64,000 nt of DNA from CAYRVX01 sp964427875 (GCA_964427875.1 CAYRVX010000025.1:4222-68221), one strand, 5' to 3'. Shown: positions 18,403 through 27,613, counted from the first letter of the stretch. The notes: generated by a model not told the origin, from the sequence alone. Translations and numbers: made by a program.

Positions 18403-19103
18403 GTCTCGTGGCTCGGCGGGTCGTTGGTCTCGTCGGACTCGACCCGGCCGTCCCGCAGGTGAATGGCCCGGTGCGTATGGGCGGCGACGTGCGGCTCGTG
18501 CGTCACCATGATGACGGTGCAGCCGCGGGCGTGAAGCTCATCGAACACGGTGAGGATCTCCGTGCTGGTGGCCGTGTCGAGGTTGCCGGTCGGCTCGTCG
18601 GCCAGCAGGATCAGCGGGTCGTTGGCCAGGGCCCGCGCGATGGCCACGCGCTGCTGCTGCCCGCCGGAGAGCTCTCGAGGTCGGTGGTGGATGCGCTCGC
18701 CCAGGCCAACCATCTCCGCAAGCTCCTGGCTGCGGGGGTGGCGGCGGTGACGCGGGACGCCCTGGTAGAACAGCGGCACCTCGATGTTCTGGAGAATCGT
18801 GAGCTGCTGAATGAGGTTGAAGCTCTGGAAGACGAAGCCGATCCTCAGGTTGCGGACCTCACTGAGCTGGTTGTCCGACAGGGCGCTGACGTCCTGGCCG
18901 CCGAGCCAGTAGTGCCCGCCCGTGGGGCGGTCGAGGCAGCCGAGGATGTTGAGCATCGTGCTCTTGCCGGACCCGCTGGGTCCCATGATGGCTACGTATT
19001 CCCCCTCCTGGATGGACAGGCGAATCTCGCGCAGGGCCGGCACGCTGGTCAGGCCCACGTGATATGTCTTGGAGAGATGATCCAGGCGAACCAGCTCGGT
19101 CAT
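18399..19103 (-). CDS. ABC transporter ATP-binding protein (MacB/LolD type)
   Basis: The 234-residue ATPase has Walker A GPSGSGKST, Q-loop GFVFQSFNLI, signature LSGGQQQRVAIARAL, Walker B LILLADEPTGNLD and the switch His in VIMVTHEPHVA. It powers the FtsX-type permease whose gene follows with a 4-bp overlap. It lies 2 bp after the adaptor gene. Confidence 0.95.
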   Translation of the reverse strand: MTELVRLDHLSKTYHVGLTSVPALREIRLSIQEGEYVAIMGPSGSGKSTMLNILGCLDRPTGGHYWLGGQDVSALSDNQLSEVRNLRIGFVFQSFNLIQQLTILQNIEVPLFYQGVPRHRRHPRSQELAEMVGLGERIHHRPRELSGGQQQRVAIARALANDPLILLADEPTGNLDTATSTEILTVFDELHARGCTVIMVTHEPHVAAHTHRAIHLRDGRVESDETNDPPSHET

Positions 19104-19105
19104 CT

Positions 19106-20914
19106 CTAGCCGCCTCGTCCGGACGGCCCGCCTCTGCCGCCACTTCGCCGCCCCCGGCCGCCCCCGGCCGCACCGTCCGGCCTCGCCCGACCGCCCGGGG
19201 ACGGGCCAGGCCTTCCCTCAGCCGGCACGTCCGGCGGGCCGGGCCGCCCGCCTTCCGGCTTGCGGTCCGCCTCCTGCGGCGGCGGCTGCGGTTCCTCCTC
19301 CTCCTCCTTCTCCTTCTGCTTGACGCCGCCCTCGGCCGATGCCGGCGGGTTCAGCAGGACCTTGTCGCCCTCGGCCAGCCCGGAGAGGATCTGAACGCGG
19401 GTGTCGTTCATGTGCCCGAGCTTGACTTCCACCCGCCCGAGCCGGCCGTTGGCCGACCGATAGCAGTAGGTCTTCTCCTGCTCGGTGAACACGGCCGCGA
19501 CGGGCACTGAGAGGACGTCGGTGAGTCTAAGCAGCTCGATCTCCACCTGGGCGCTCGTGCCGGGCCTCAAGTCCGGGACGTCTTCGTCGAGATCGATATC
19601 CACCTTGAAGACCTTCACGCCGGGGTTGAGCCAGTCATGCTGGCTGTCGGGCAGGACGCCGACCTTCACGACGTGCGCCGCCAGGACGCTGTCGGGGCGG
19701 GAGTCCAGGCGGACGTGGGCCTTCAGGCCGAGCTTCACCTGGTCGATGATCGCCTCGTATACCTTCGTCTTTATCAGCAGCGTGGTCATGTCGGGAATGA
19801 TCATGAGTTGCTGGCGAGGGCTGACCTTTGCCCCGACTTCGACCACGGTCTCAGTCGGGCGCCACCGGCTGCCGCCGGTGTCGTAGACCACCAGACCCTC
19901 TTCCTCGGCCACGATGACGAGCTTGTTGGCGTCCTCGAGGAGGTCATCAAGCTGGCGGGTCTGAAGGTCCAGGGCGACCTTCTTGGTCTCGCGGTCGGTT
20001 TCAGACGTCAGCAGCTTGCTCTTGGCGGTATGCTTCGCCCGCTCCAGGGCGAGCTCGGCGTCCTCCACGGCCATCTGGAGGGTCCTCTTCTCGCGCGGGT
20101 CGTCGTACTTCAGCAGCATCCCGTGTTCTGAGACGGCCTTTCGCAACGCGATCTTGAGCTTCTCAACGGAGAGCTTCTCGACCTCGATGTCGTTCTCGCT
20201 GAAGGGCTTGTTCAGCTCCTCGTCGGCGTTGACCTTGAGCTTGAAGTTCAGCCTGTCCTGGGCCAGGGCAAGGTCGCGCCTGGCAGTCTGGATCGCGGAG
20301 TTGGCGTCGTCGATCTTCACCGGGCCGCCGGCCTCCATGTAGCGCCGCAGGTCCGCCTTGGCGTCCACGACGGCCTGCTCGGCCTTGCGGACCAGGTTGT
20401 CCTGTTCCTTCTTGTCCAGCTCGACGTTCTCATCGGCCTGGAGGTAGGTGTTCTTCGCGTTGGTGACGGCCAGCTTCTTGCCCTCGATCTCGTCCAAGAG
20501 CTCCCTGCACTCAAAGGTGATGATCGTCTCGCCCTTGTTGACCCTGTCGCCTTCCTCCACGAGCTCCTTGATGATGACGGGGTAGCGGATCTCGTTGGAG
20601 ATGACCTTTCGCTTCTCGGGCCTGATCTCGCCGCTTTCGGTGACGGAGACGACCAGCACGCCGCGGGCGACGACGGCGACCGGGCCGTTGCCCGCGGACG
20701 TGCCCTCGGCGTCCGATTCGCTGAAGATGGCCCACGCTCCTCCGCCCAGCGCGGCCAGCAGCACGGCTGCGCCGATGACAAGCGGCCAGGCGCCGCGCCG
20801 GCTTGCGGGCGCCGTCGGCAGGCCCGCGGTCGCAGCCGGAGCGGCGCTAGGGCCCGGAGACGTACGGGTAGCGCTTCCAGATGCGGTCAAACTTGAATGG
20901 CTCTGGTCGTTCAT
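19106..20914 (-). CDS. HlyD/MacA-type periplasmic adaptor with Gly/Arg/Pro-rich tail
   Basis: The 602-residue protein has a Ser/Ala-rich N-terminus, one membrane helix (about 44-65), lipoyl/barrel-sandwich halves around residues 85-130 and 330-360, a long coiled-coil hairpin between them (about 130-320), and beta-barrel and membrane-proximal domains. It should bridge the inner-membrane ABC pump to TolC. After residue about 535 there is an unusual low-complexity tail (poly-Glu, Pro-rich, then Gly/Arg-rich), not typical of MacA. Its start overlaps the end of the tolC gene by 68 bp in another frame. Confidence 0.88.
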   Translation of the reverse strand: MNDQSHSSLTASGSATRTSPGPSAAPAATAGLPTAPASRRGAWPLVIGAAVLLAALGGGAWAIFSESDAEGTSAGNGPVAVVARGVLVVSVTESGEIRPEKRKVISNEIRYPVIIKELVEEGDRVNKGETIITFECRELLDEIEGKKLAVTNAKNTYLQADENVELDKKEQDNLVRKAEQAVVDAKADLRRYMEAGGPVKIDDANSAIQTARRDLALAQDRLNFKLKVNADEELNKPFSENDIEVEKLSVEKLKIALRKAVSEHGMLLKYDDPREKRTLQMAVEDAELALERAKHTAKSKLLTSETDRETKKVALDLQTRQLDDLLEDANKLVIVAEEEGLVVYDTGGSRWRPTETVVEVGAKVSPRQQLMIIPDMTTLLIKTKVYEAIIDQVKLGLKAHVRLDSRPDSVLAAHVVKVGVLPDSQHDWLNPGVKVFKVDIDLDEDVPDLRPGTSAQVEIELLRLTDVLSVPVAAVFTEQEKTYCYRSANGRLGRVEVKLGHMNDTRVQILSGLAEGDKVLLNPPASAEGGVKQKEKEEEEEPQPPPQEADRKPEGGRPGPPDVPAEGRPGPSPGGRARPDGAAGGGRGRRSGGRGGPSGRGG

Positions 20915-22550
20915 GAAGTTTTCCCTTCTCGTCCGTGCGAAGAAGGCCCAGCGTCGTCATGAACTGAAGCCGCGTCGTCGTGTAGCTGATCAACGCGCTC
21001 GTGACGCCGTTCTGCGCCCGGCGCAGGCCGTCTTCGGCCTCCAGCACGTCGCGGGCGGTGGCCTGGCCTTCCTGATGTTGTAAGACAGCCAGCTTGCGGC
21101 GACGTTTGGCGGTCACGACATTTCGGAGCTCCAGTTCATAGCTCCTGCGAGACTGAAGCAGGGAACGGTACGACTGGCGGATCTCCAGCCGAAGCTGGTC
21201 GATGAACTCGACGTAGTCGCGCATCGCCTTGTCCCGGGCGATCATCGCGCCGCGGTACGCGTCGCGGTTGTCTGTCTGGTCCAGCTCGTACTCCAGCTTC
21301 GCCGACGCGGATCGAGTGTGCCGGTGGAAGCCCACGCGAGCGAACTTCCGCGGGGCGGTGCCGGCGGCGGAAATGCCCAGCGTCACGTCGAGGGCCGGCA
21401 GGAACGCATCGGCGGCGATCTCCACGTCGCGCTCGGCGTCGCGAACGCTCGCCGCCTGGCGCAGCACGTCCGGGCGCGTCGCCAGCGCCACCGTCAGGGC
21501 CTCCGGCTCGGTCACGGGAATCTCCTTGGGGCCGATCCTGTTCAGCTCCGTCAGGGCCTCGGGATACGCCGGCTCGACCCCCGCGGAGATCGGCAGGCCC
21601 AGGGAGATCTTGAACCGGTCCACCGCGTTCTTATACAACTGCTGGCTCGCCTCGAAGCGCACCTTCGCGTTGATCAGGTCGGTCTCGGCCTGGTCCTGCT
21701 GGATCCGCTTGAGGCTGTCGATCTTCGCGAGCAGCTTGGTCACCGCGAACGTGTCCTCCAGCCGCTTGATGTTGTCCCGCTCGTTCTCCAACTGGTCCCG
21801 CTGCTGGAGTACGGCATAGTACTGCGAGAGGATGTCCACGCCGAACGTCTGCGTGAACCGCTCGTACTCCAGCACGGTGAAGACGAAGTCCCGCTCGGCG
21901 CGATACTGCTCCTCGTATGCCAAACCGCGCCACGCGCCCCGCAGCAGCGGCTGAGTGAAGTTCGCGCTCAGCAGCGAGCCGACCGTCGTCGACCGCCAGC
22001 CCAGCAGGTCGCTGAGCAGGTCCGCGCCGACCCCGAGCGTCAGCGCCCCGCCGTGCACCAACTGCTGGGTGAGCGTGGCCTGCGACGCCATCGCGCCGCT
22101 GTTCGTCTCGGCCCCGCGGTTCTCCACCCGGCGTCCGGCCTCGCCGGTCACCGAGCCGCCCAGCAGGGGGAAGTTCCAGCCGCGCCGGCTGTTCGCCAGG
22201 GCCAGCGCCGCGGTGTACAGCGCCTCCTTCTGCGTCTGGAACTCCCGGCTGTTGCGGAAGGCGATCTGCATGCACTCGTCAAGCGTGAGCTTCTGGACCT
22301 CCCCGTCGGCGAGGCGGATGACCCTCTCGCCGACCTTTATCGTCGCTTCAGCCTTCCCGTCGCCTTGGGAGAAGGGGGCGTACGTGACGTTAAGCCTGCC
22401 GCCGGCGCCGAGGGCGAACCGCTGCGTTTCCCGCAGCGCCCCGTAGGCGTCCCGGTCGGCCTGCTCGGCGTACTGTGCGGGCGTACAGCCGCCCAGGGCC
22501 GCGGCGAGCACGCCCGCCAGGCAGATTGCTCCCTTGCACCGTTCAACCAT
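20847..22550 (-). CDS. TolC-family outer membrane efflux lipoprotein
   Basis: This 567-residue outer-membrane factor has two TolC repeats with long coiled-coil helices (for example QYYAVLQQRDQLENERDNIK and YVEFIDQLRLEIRQSYRSLL). The start at 22550 gives a clean lipoprotein signal (MVERCKGAICLAGVLAAALG then GC); a GTG 45 bp upstream lacks such a signal. It is the first gene of a four-gene efflux operon. A good sigma-70-type promoter lies about 150 bp upstream at 22697-22725. Confidence 0.88.
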   Translation of the reverse strand: MVERCKGAICLAGVLAAALGGCTPAQYAEQADRDAYGALRETQRFALGAGGRLNVTYAPFSQGDGKAEATIKVGERVIRLADGEVQKLTLDECMQIAFRNSREFQTQKEALYTAALALANSRRGWNFPLLGGSVTGEAGRRVENRGAETNSGAMASQATLTQQLVHGGALTLGVGADLLSDLLGWRSTTVGSLLSANFTQPLLRGAWRGLAYEEQYRAERDFVFTVLEYERFTQTFGVDILSQYYAVLQQRDQLENERDNIKRLEDTFAVTKLLAKIDSLKRIQQDQAETDLINAKVRFEASQQLYKNAVDRFKISLGLPISAGVEPAYPEALTELNRIGPKEIPVTEPEALTVALATRPDVLRQAASVRDAERDVEIAADAFLPALDVTLGISAAGTAPRKFARVGFHRHTRSASAKLEYELDQTDNRDAYRGAMIARDKAMRDYVEFIDQLRLEIRQSYRSLLQSRRSYELELRNVVTAKRRRKLAVLQHQEGQATARDVLEAEDGLRRAQNGVTSALISYTTTRLQFMTTLGLLRTDEKGKLHERPEPFKFDRIWKRYPYVSGP

Positions 22551-22696
22551 CACACCAATCCACCACTGGCCCGTAGCCTCTCTCCTGAAATACACCTCCG
22601 ACCCGCGTTTATTGCGTTCTTTCTGCGGCTTTCGGGCGAGGCCGCCCCATGAGCTCCCGTCCGCCGGGCCGAGGTCCCGTCTCTCCGAACGCCCTC

Positions 22697-22725
22697 ATGA
22701 TACGCTTTCCCGCCCGCCGTGTCCA
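22697..22725 (-). promoter_or_regulatory. Promoter of the tolC-hlyD-ABC efflux operon
   Basis: On the reverse strand TGGACA (22725-22720) and TATCAT (22702-22697) are separated by exactly 17 bp, each 5/6 to the sigma-70 consensus. A leader of about 140 nt would precede the tolC-like start. Confidence 0.65.
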
Positions 22726-22801
22726 GCCCTCTCGGGCCGTGGCGCGGCGCGCGGGCCTCCGCGCCTTCCGGTCCCACGGGCTTCCGGCCAATTCGCTTCG
22801 C

Positions 22802-23551
22802 TCATGGGTCGGCTTTGGGCTTCCTTCCCAGCGCGGCGAGGTAGATGGGGAACTGCTGTTTGCCGTCGAGGTCGAGGGCGGCGGCGAGGGCTTCGTCGTC
22901 GAACGCGGCGACGGCGCAGACGCCGCAGCCGACGGACTCGGCCGCGAGGTAGAGGTTCTGGCAGACGTGCCCGGCGTCGAGGTGCAGGTAGCGGTAGGCT
23001 CGCTGGCTGTACCGCCAGGCCATGCGATACGGCACGGCCGTCCAGATGAAGCTGACGGCGCCGGTCATGACGAAGGCCTGGCCGAAACATGCATCGGTGA
23101 TCGCTTCGGCGATGCCCGCCCGCGTCGCGATCTCCGCAAGCTTGTGGTCGATGGCGAGGAAGCGGTACAGGCCGGCCCGCAGCCCGTCGACGCGGCGGAC
23201 GAGCAGGTACGTCTCCAGGGCATGGCGCGCCCCGGCCGAGGGGACGGTACGCAGCGTGGCATGGTGGGGAATCACCTCCTTGACTCCCTGCGTGCACCAC
23301 AGCAGGTAGCTCAGCTCCTCCAGGCTGACGGGCCCATCGGCGTACTCGCGAACGCTGCGGCGGGCCTCGATCAGCTCGCGAAGGAGGACCGGCTCGGTAC
23401 CGAGCTGTTTCGGCGGCGGCAGGCGGATGGCCGGCTGCGAGGGATCGTGCGGCAATTCCAGCGGCGGCGCCGGCAGCCCTTTTCGCTGGCCCGACGCGGG
23501 GAGATACCGGTGTCGCGTCCTCTCCATGAACTCCTGGCCGATCTGCTGCAT
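22802..23551 (-). CDS. SagB/ThcOx-type nitroreductase-family oxidoreductase
   Basis: The 249-residue protein has the FMN-binding start LIEARRSVREYADGPVSLEELSYLLW, the segment RTVPSAGARHALETYLLV, and a C-terminal NLYLAAESVGCGVCAVAAFDDEALA. Similarity is to the SagB-type dehydrogenase branch, some members of which oxidise azolines in peptides. No azole-peptide partner genes are nearby, so the substrate is unknown. The start at 23551 has GAGGAGAAG upstream. A TGG-TATACT extended -10 (23584-23592) fits its promoter. Confidence 0.82.
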   Translation of the reverse strand: MQQIGQEFMERTRHRYLPASGQRKGLPAPPLELPHDPSQPAIRLPPPKQLGTEPVLLRELIEARRSVREYADGPVSLEELSYLLWCTQGVKEVIPHHATLRTVPSAGARHALETYLLVRRVDGLRAGLYRFLAIDHKLAEIATRAGIAEAITDACFGQAFVMTGAVSFIWTAVPYRMAWRYSQRAYRYLHLDAGHVCQNLYLAAESVGCGVCAVAAFDDEALAAALDLDGKQQFPIYLAALGRKPKADP

Positions 23552-23583
23552 CGTCTCTTCTCCTCTCTGGCGGCGGCTTTGAG

Positions 23584-23592
23584 AGTATACCA
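23584..23592 (-). promoter_or_regulatory. Extended -10 element before the nitroreductase gene
   Basis: TGG-TATACT on the reverse strand, 33 bp upstream of the start codon. No convincing -35 hexamer was found, as is usual for TGn-extended -10 promoters. Confidence 0.4.
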
Positions 23593-23765
23593 TTGCCGGC
23601 TTCGGCGCGCCGCCGGCGGCGCGGGTTTTCCCTCCCGCCCGCGCGCGAGCGGGCCGTTTCTTCCATCTTGAGCTTGTCTGGTTCGTCCGATTCGTGTAAT
23701 TCGTGGATTGCGTCCCGGGCCGACGGGCCAATAGCGCTGAAAGCTCCGTGGAAAGGAATGGGAAG

Positions 23766-24815
23766 ATGGCGACGATGCAAGGTGTGATTCTCCCGGGCAA
23801 CAGCACGGTGGAGTTCAAGGAGGTCGAGGTCCCCCAGCCGGGGCCGGGGCAGGTGCTGGTCAAGATGAAGGCCTCGAGCATCTGCGGCAGCGACATCCGC
23901 GCGATCTACCGCGAGCACCTGGGCAAGGGCCCGGAGGCCTACCAGGGCGTCATCGCCGGGCACGAGCCGTGCGGGCAGATCGTCGAGGTCGGGCCCAACT
24001 GCAAACGCTACAAGGAAGGCGACCGCGTCGTGCTGTATCACATCAGCGGCTGCGGCTGCTGCGACGACTGCAAGCACGGGTACATGATCTCTTGCACCAG
24101 CCCGCTGAGGGCGGCCTACGGCTGGCAGCGCGACGGCGGCCACGCCGATTACCTCCTCGCCGAGGAGAATACCTGCGTCAAGCTGCCCGAGGGCCTCTCG
24201 TACGTCGACGGGGCGCTGTGCGCGTGCGGGTTCGGCACGGCCTACGAGGCGCTGCGGCGTGTCGGCGTCAGCGGGCGCGACCGCGTGCTGGTGACCGGCC
24301 TGGGGCCCGTCGGGCTCGCGGCCGCCATGCTCGCAAGGGCCATGGGCGCCAAGCTCATCCTCGGCACGGACATCTCCGAAGGCCGCATGAAGCTCGCCAT
24401 GGACCTCGGCCTCGTCGAGCATGCCATACCGGCCGAGCCCGATCCCTACGAGCAGATCATGGACCTCACCGACGGGCTCGGCTGCGAGGTGACGATCGAC
24501 TGTTCGGCCGCCCCGTCGGCTCGGCTGCTCGCGCTGAAGTGCACCCGCCAGTGGGGCAGGTGTGTCTACGTCGGCGAGGGCAGCAAGGTCGAGTTCGACG
24601 TATCCCCGCTGCTGATCCACCCGCAGATCACGCTGTACGGCTCGTGGGTGACCAGCCTGTATCACCTGGAGGAGCTGGTGACGAACCTGGACCGCTGGGG
24701 CCTGCGCCCCGACGTGACCTCCACCGAGCGCCTCCCCCTGAGCGAGGCGGCCAAGGCCTACGACCTGGCCGACAAGGGCCAGACCGGCAAGGTCTGCATC
24801 GTTTTTGACGAGTAG
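23766..24815 (+). CDS. Zinc-dependent medium-chain alcohol/polyol dehydrogenase
   Basis: The 349-residue MDR-family enzyme has catalytic zinc ligands in SSICGSDI and GHE (AGHEPCG), a four-cysteine structural-zinc lobe (CGCCDDCKHGYMISC), and a Rossmann motif VTGLGPVGLAAA with TD at the end of strand two, favouring NAD. It is closest in style to sorbitol/threonine dehydrogenases. The ATG at 23766 follows GGAAAGG. It is followed 15 bp later by a sulfatase, so both may act on the same sulfated carbohydrate (inference). Confidence 0.88.
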   Translation: MATMQGVILPGNSTVEFKEVEVPQPGPGQVLVKMKASSICGSDIRAIYREHLGKGPEAYQGVIAGHEPCGQIVEVGPNCKRYKEGDRVVLYHISGCGCCDDCKHGYMISCTSPLRAAYGWQRDGGHADYLLAEENTCVKLPEGLSYVDGALCACGFGTAYEALRRVGVSGRDRVLVTGLGPVGLAAAMLARAMGAKLILGTDISEGRMKLAMDLGLVEHAIPAEPDPYEQIMDLTDGLGCEVTIDCSAAPSARLLALKCTRQWGRCVYVGEGSKVEFDVSPLLIHPQITLYGSWVTSLYHLEELVTNLDRWGLRPDVTSTERLPLSEAAKAYDLADKGQTGKVCIVFDE

Positions 24816-24830
24816 AAGGAGACTGCGGAG

Positions 24831-26612
24831 ATGGACAAGGCGAACGGCTTAGTTCAGACGCGTCGCGACTTCCTGAAGGCCATGGGCTTCGGGGCGGCGG
24901 CATTGGCGGCCCCGCGGGCCCTCTCGCTGGCCCGGGCCGCCGAGGCGAGGCCCGGCAGGCCCAACGTGATAATCGTCATCACCGACGACCAGGGCTACGG
25001 CGACCTGGGCTGTCACGGCAACAAGATCATCCGCACGCCCAACCTGGACAGACTCCACGGGCAGTCGACGCGGCTGACGAACTTCCACGTCGGCCCGACG
25101 TGCTCGCCGACCCGGGCGGCGCTCATGTCCGGGCGGTACTGCAACCGCACGGGCGTCTGGCACACCATCATGGGGCGCAGCCTACTGCGTAAGGACGAGG
25201 TGACCCTCGCGAACGTCTTTGCCGACGGCGGCTACCGGACGGGGCACTTCGGCAAGTGGCACCTGGGCGACAACTACCCGTTCAGCCCGCGATACCGGGG
25301 CTTCGAGGTGGTCTGGCGTCACGGCGGCGGCGGGGTCGGCCAGACGCCCGACTACTGGGGCAACGACTACACCGACGACACGTACGAGCACAACGGCAAG
25401 TTCGTCAAGCACACCGGCTACTGCACCGACGTGTGGTTCCAGGGGGCCGGGAAGTTCATCGCCTCCAGCGTCAAGCGGAAGAAACCGTTCTTCTGCTACC
25501 TGACCACCAACGCCCCGCACGGCCCGTACAACGTGCCCGCGAAGTACAGCGACATGTACCGGGGCAAGCCGAACGTGCCGAGCGCGAACTTCTACGGGAT
25601 GATCACGAACATCGACGAGAACATGGGCCGGCTGGTGAAGCAGCTCGACGACCTGGGCATCGCGGAGGAGACGATCCTGATCTTCATGACGGACAACGGC
25701 ACGGCCGGGGGGTTCCGAAGGGGCAAGGGCTTCAACGCCGGCATGCGGGGCACGAAGGGCAGCGAGTATGACGGCGGGCATCGCGTGCCGTGCTTCATCC
25801 GCTGGCCGGGCGGCGGCATCAGGGCGGGCGTGGACATCGGCCGCATCACCGCCCACATCGACCTCATGCCCACGCTGGCCGCGCTGTGCGGGATCGCCGG
25901 GCCCAAGGGCGTCAAGCTCGACGGCGACAGCCTCGCGCCGCTGCTGAAGGCCAAGGACGCCGACTGGCCCGACCGCGTGCTGGTCACCGACTCCCAGCGC
26001 CTGGAGGACCCCGTCAAGTGGCGAAAGAGCGCCGTCATGACCGACCGCTGGCGCCTGGTGAACGGCAAGGAGCTGTACGATATCAAGGCCGACCCCGGCC
26101 AGAAGACGAGCGTCGCCGAGGCGAATCCCAAGGTGGTCGAGCGCCTGCGGGCCGAGTACGAGAAATGGTGGGCCGGCGTCTCCGAGCACTTCGGGGGGTA
26201 CTGCGAGACGATCATCGGTTCGGAGCACGAGGACCCCGTGCGGCTGACCGCCCACGACTGGCACGGCAGCGGGGCCAACCGGACCTGGAACCAGGGCCAC
26301 ATCCGCGGCGGGCCGATGGCCAACGGCTTCTGGGCCGTGGACGTCGCCCGGGCCGGGACGTACGAGCTCGAGCTGCGGCGCTGGCCGAAGGAGGCCGACA
26401 AGCCCATCCGCGAGCGCCTGTTCGACGTGGCCAAGGCCCGCCTGAGAATCGCAAACGTCGATCGGACACAGCCCGTCCCCGCCGGCGCCAAGGCGGCCAC
26501 CTTCCGCGTGAAGATCGAGCCAGGCAAGACGAAGCTCGAGACGTGGTTCCTCAACGGCAAGGGCAAGAGCTGCGGGGCGTACTACGTTTACGCGAAGTAC
26601 CTCGGCGCATAG
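24831..26612 (+). CDS. Exported sulfatase (formylglycine-dependent)
   Basis: This 593-residue protein starts with a Tat-like signal (TRRDFLKAMGFGAAALAAPR). The alkaline-phosphatase fold opens with NVIIVITDDQGYGDLGCHGN. The catalytic motif is CSPTRAALMSGR, where Cys becomes formylglycine. Later metal/active-site segments include GHFGKWHLGD and FMTDNGT. An extra C-terminal beta-sandwich-like region (about 465-593) follows. Planctomycetes use many sulfatases on marine polysaccharides. The start has AAGGAGACTGCGGAG upstream. Confidence 0.93.
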   Translation: MDKANGLVQTRRDFLKAMGFGAAALAAPRALSLARAAEARPGRPNVIIVITDDQGYGDLGCHGNKIIRTPNLDRLHGQSTRLTNFHVGPTCSPTRAALMSGRYCNRTGVWHTIMGRSLLRKDEVTLANVFADGGYRTGHFGKWHLGDNYPFSPRYRGFEVVWRHGGGGVGQTPDYWGNDYTDDTYEHNGKFVKHTGYCTDVWFQGAGKFIASSVKRKKPFFCYLTTNAPHGPYNVPAKYSDMYRGKPNVPSANFYGMITNIDENMGRLVKQLDDLGIAEETILIFMTDNGTAGGFRRGKGFNAGMRGTKGSEYDGGHRVPCFIRWPGGGIRAGVDIGRITAHIDLMPTLAALCGIAGPKGVKLDGDSLAPLLKAKDADWPDRVLVTDSQRLEDPVKWRKSAVMTDRWRLVNGKELYDIKADPGQKTSVAEANPKVVERLRAEYEKWWAGVSEHFGGYCETIIGSEHEDPVRLTAHDWHGSGANRTWNQGHIRGGPMANGFWAVDVARAGTYELELRRWPKEADKPIRERLFDVAKARLRIANVDRTQPVPAGAKAATFRVKIEPGKTKLETWFLNGKGKSCGAYYVYAKYLGA

Positions 26613-26637
26613 ACGCCGCCGGGTGGAGCCAAGACGC

Positions 26638-26732
26638 GCAGGGCGAGCCCTGCCGCTAAACGCCCTGGAGAACGAACGTCCAGTACAGGTCACCGTCGTA
26701 TTCCCGTTTAGCGGGCGAGCTTGCTCGCCGCG
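26638..26732. repeat. Inverted pair of REP-like hairpins next to the RAYT gene
   Basis: Unit 1 is GCAGGGC-GA-GCCCTGC (26638-26653) followed by CGCTAAACGCCC. Unit 2, in opposite orientation, is CCCGTTTAGC then the hairpin GGCGAGC-TT-GCTCGCC (26714-26729). Both have a hairpin plus a CGCTAAACG tag, the usual layout of a two-REP (BIME) module. A related tag CTAAACGCCC recurs at 27431-27440 on the far side of the transposase. Confidence 0.7.
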
Positions 26733-26780
26733 TTCCCTACGGGGGAGCAATGTACACGAGCGAGATCGCCCCGGCAGCGA

Positions 26781-27368
26781 TCACAGCGGCGTGACGAAGC
26801 TCCAATGCTGCTTCGGTTTGCCCTCTCTGAGCGGGTTGGACTGGACGTACCTTACAGCGCGGCGCATCTTCCTGAGATCGTCCAGGTACACGTTCCATCC
26901 CCGGCGCCCCCAGGGCGACGGAGGGGACTCCCCGCTTGGGACATGCCCCGCCAGTGGGTGCAGACCCTCGGCCTTCAGCCGCTGCGTCGCTCTTGCCTTG
27001 AGGTGTCCGACGATGCGCTCAATGCCGCGCTCGTGACGAGCGATCAACAGATGCACGTGTTCCGGCAGGATCGAGCAGGCGTGGACCACGTACTTACCCT
27101 CGCTCACGGCCATCGCGAAGCCACGGCCGATCGCCCGTGCCTGCCGGCCTGTGTAGGCAACCGGCGCATACTTCAGCGACGCCTTCGCGCGGAGTCGCTC
27201 AGCGACGTTGTGTTCGGCCCTTGCCACCGAATACCGGACATTGACCTTTGTGGCCTTCCCGAAGCGGAACAGCTCCCAACTGCGAACGAAGTCCGACCAC
27301 GAGCCGCGAGGATCGTTCGGCAACCAGAATCCGTACGCGCTGAAGATCGCGTGATAGGCGAGTATCAT
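26781..27368 (-). CDS. REP-associated tyrosine transposase (RAYT, IS200-like Y1)
   Basis: The 195-residue protein starts MILAYHAIFSAYGFWLPND, a typical RAYT beginning. The HUH metal site is in ILPEHVHLLIARH and the nucleophile Tyr is in RAVRYVQSNPLREGKP. RAYTs act on REP hairpins as single-stranded DNA. The frame opens further upstream to 27443, but that part runs into a REP-like sequence, so the internal ATG at 27368 is preferred. It is flanked on both sides by REP tags, so it appears domesticated in place. Confidence 0.88.
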   Translation of the reverse strand: MILAYHAIFSAYGFWLPNDPRGSWSDFVRSWELFRFGKATKVNVRYSVARAEHNVAERLRAKASLKYAPVAYTGRQARAIGRGFAMAVSEGKYVVHACSILPEHVHLLIARHERGIERIVGHLKARATQRLKAEGLHPLAGHVPSGESPPSPWGRRGWNVYLDDLRKMRRAVRYVQSNPLREGKPKQHWSFVTPL

Positions 27369-27428
27369 CGTGCGCACCGTAACGGCGCCGCTTCGGGACT
27401 GCAAGACAGCCTGCATGGCAAGCCCCAC

Positions 27429-27458
27429 CACTAAACGCCCCACAAGGCGGCGTGTGGG
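27429..27458. repeat. Third REP-like unit (right flank of RAYT)
   Basis: The tag CACTAAACGCC is followed by a weaker hairpin CCCACA...TGTGGG (27439-27444 / 27453-27458). It shares the CTAAACGCCC tag with the left-hand unit at 26638, but its stem differs. Confidence 0.5.
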
Positions 27459-27475
27459 TCCTCAGCGCTACGGCG

Positions 27476-27613
27476 ACCAGTAGTTGCGGGGATCGGTCTT
27501 CATGACGTAGCGGCGCCGGGGTATCGCCCCGTGAGCATGCCCTCGCCGGCCGAGACGTCCGCCCGCTGCTGATCGGTCATGATCACGACCATGTTGAGGT
27601 GTTTCGGATTCAT
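27476..27613 (-). pseudogene. Relic of a second sulfatase gene
   Basis: From the ATG at 27613 the reverse strand reads MNPKHLNMVVIMTDQQRADV, which is the start of a sulfatase. It then jumps to MLTGRYPG, resembling the LM[TS]GRYP segment that follows the catalytic cysteine region, and stops. In another frame YVMKTDPRNYWSP precedes a TAG. The gene has lost almost all of its body, including the catalytic cysteine. Confidence 0.6.

Noticed and set aside
22596..22801. Short forward frames in the gap upstream of the tolC-like gene
   Set aside because: They have no ribosome site or family resemblance; the gap is explained by the operon promoter and leader.
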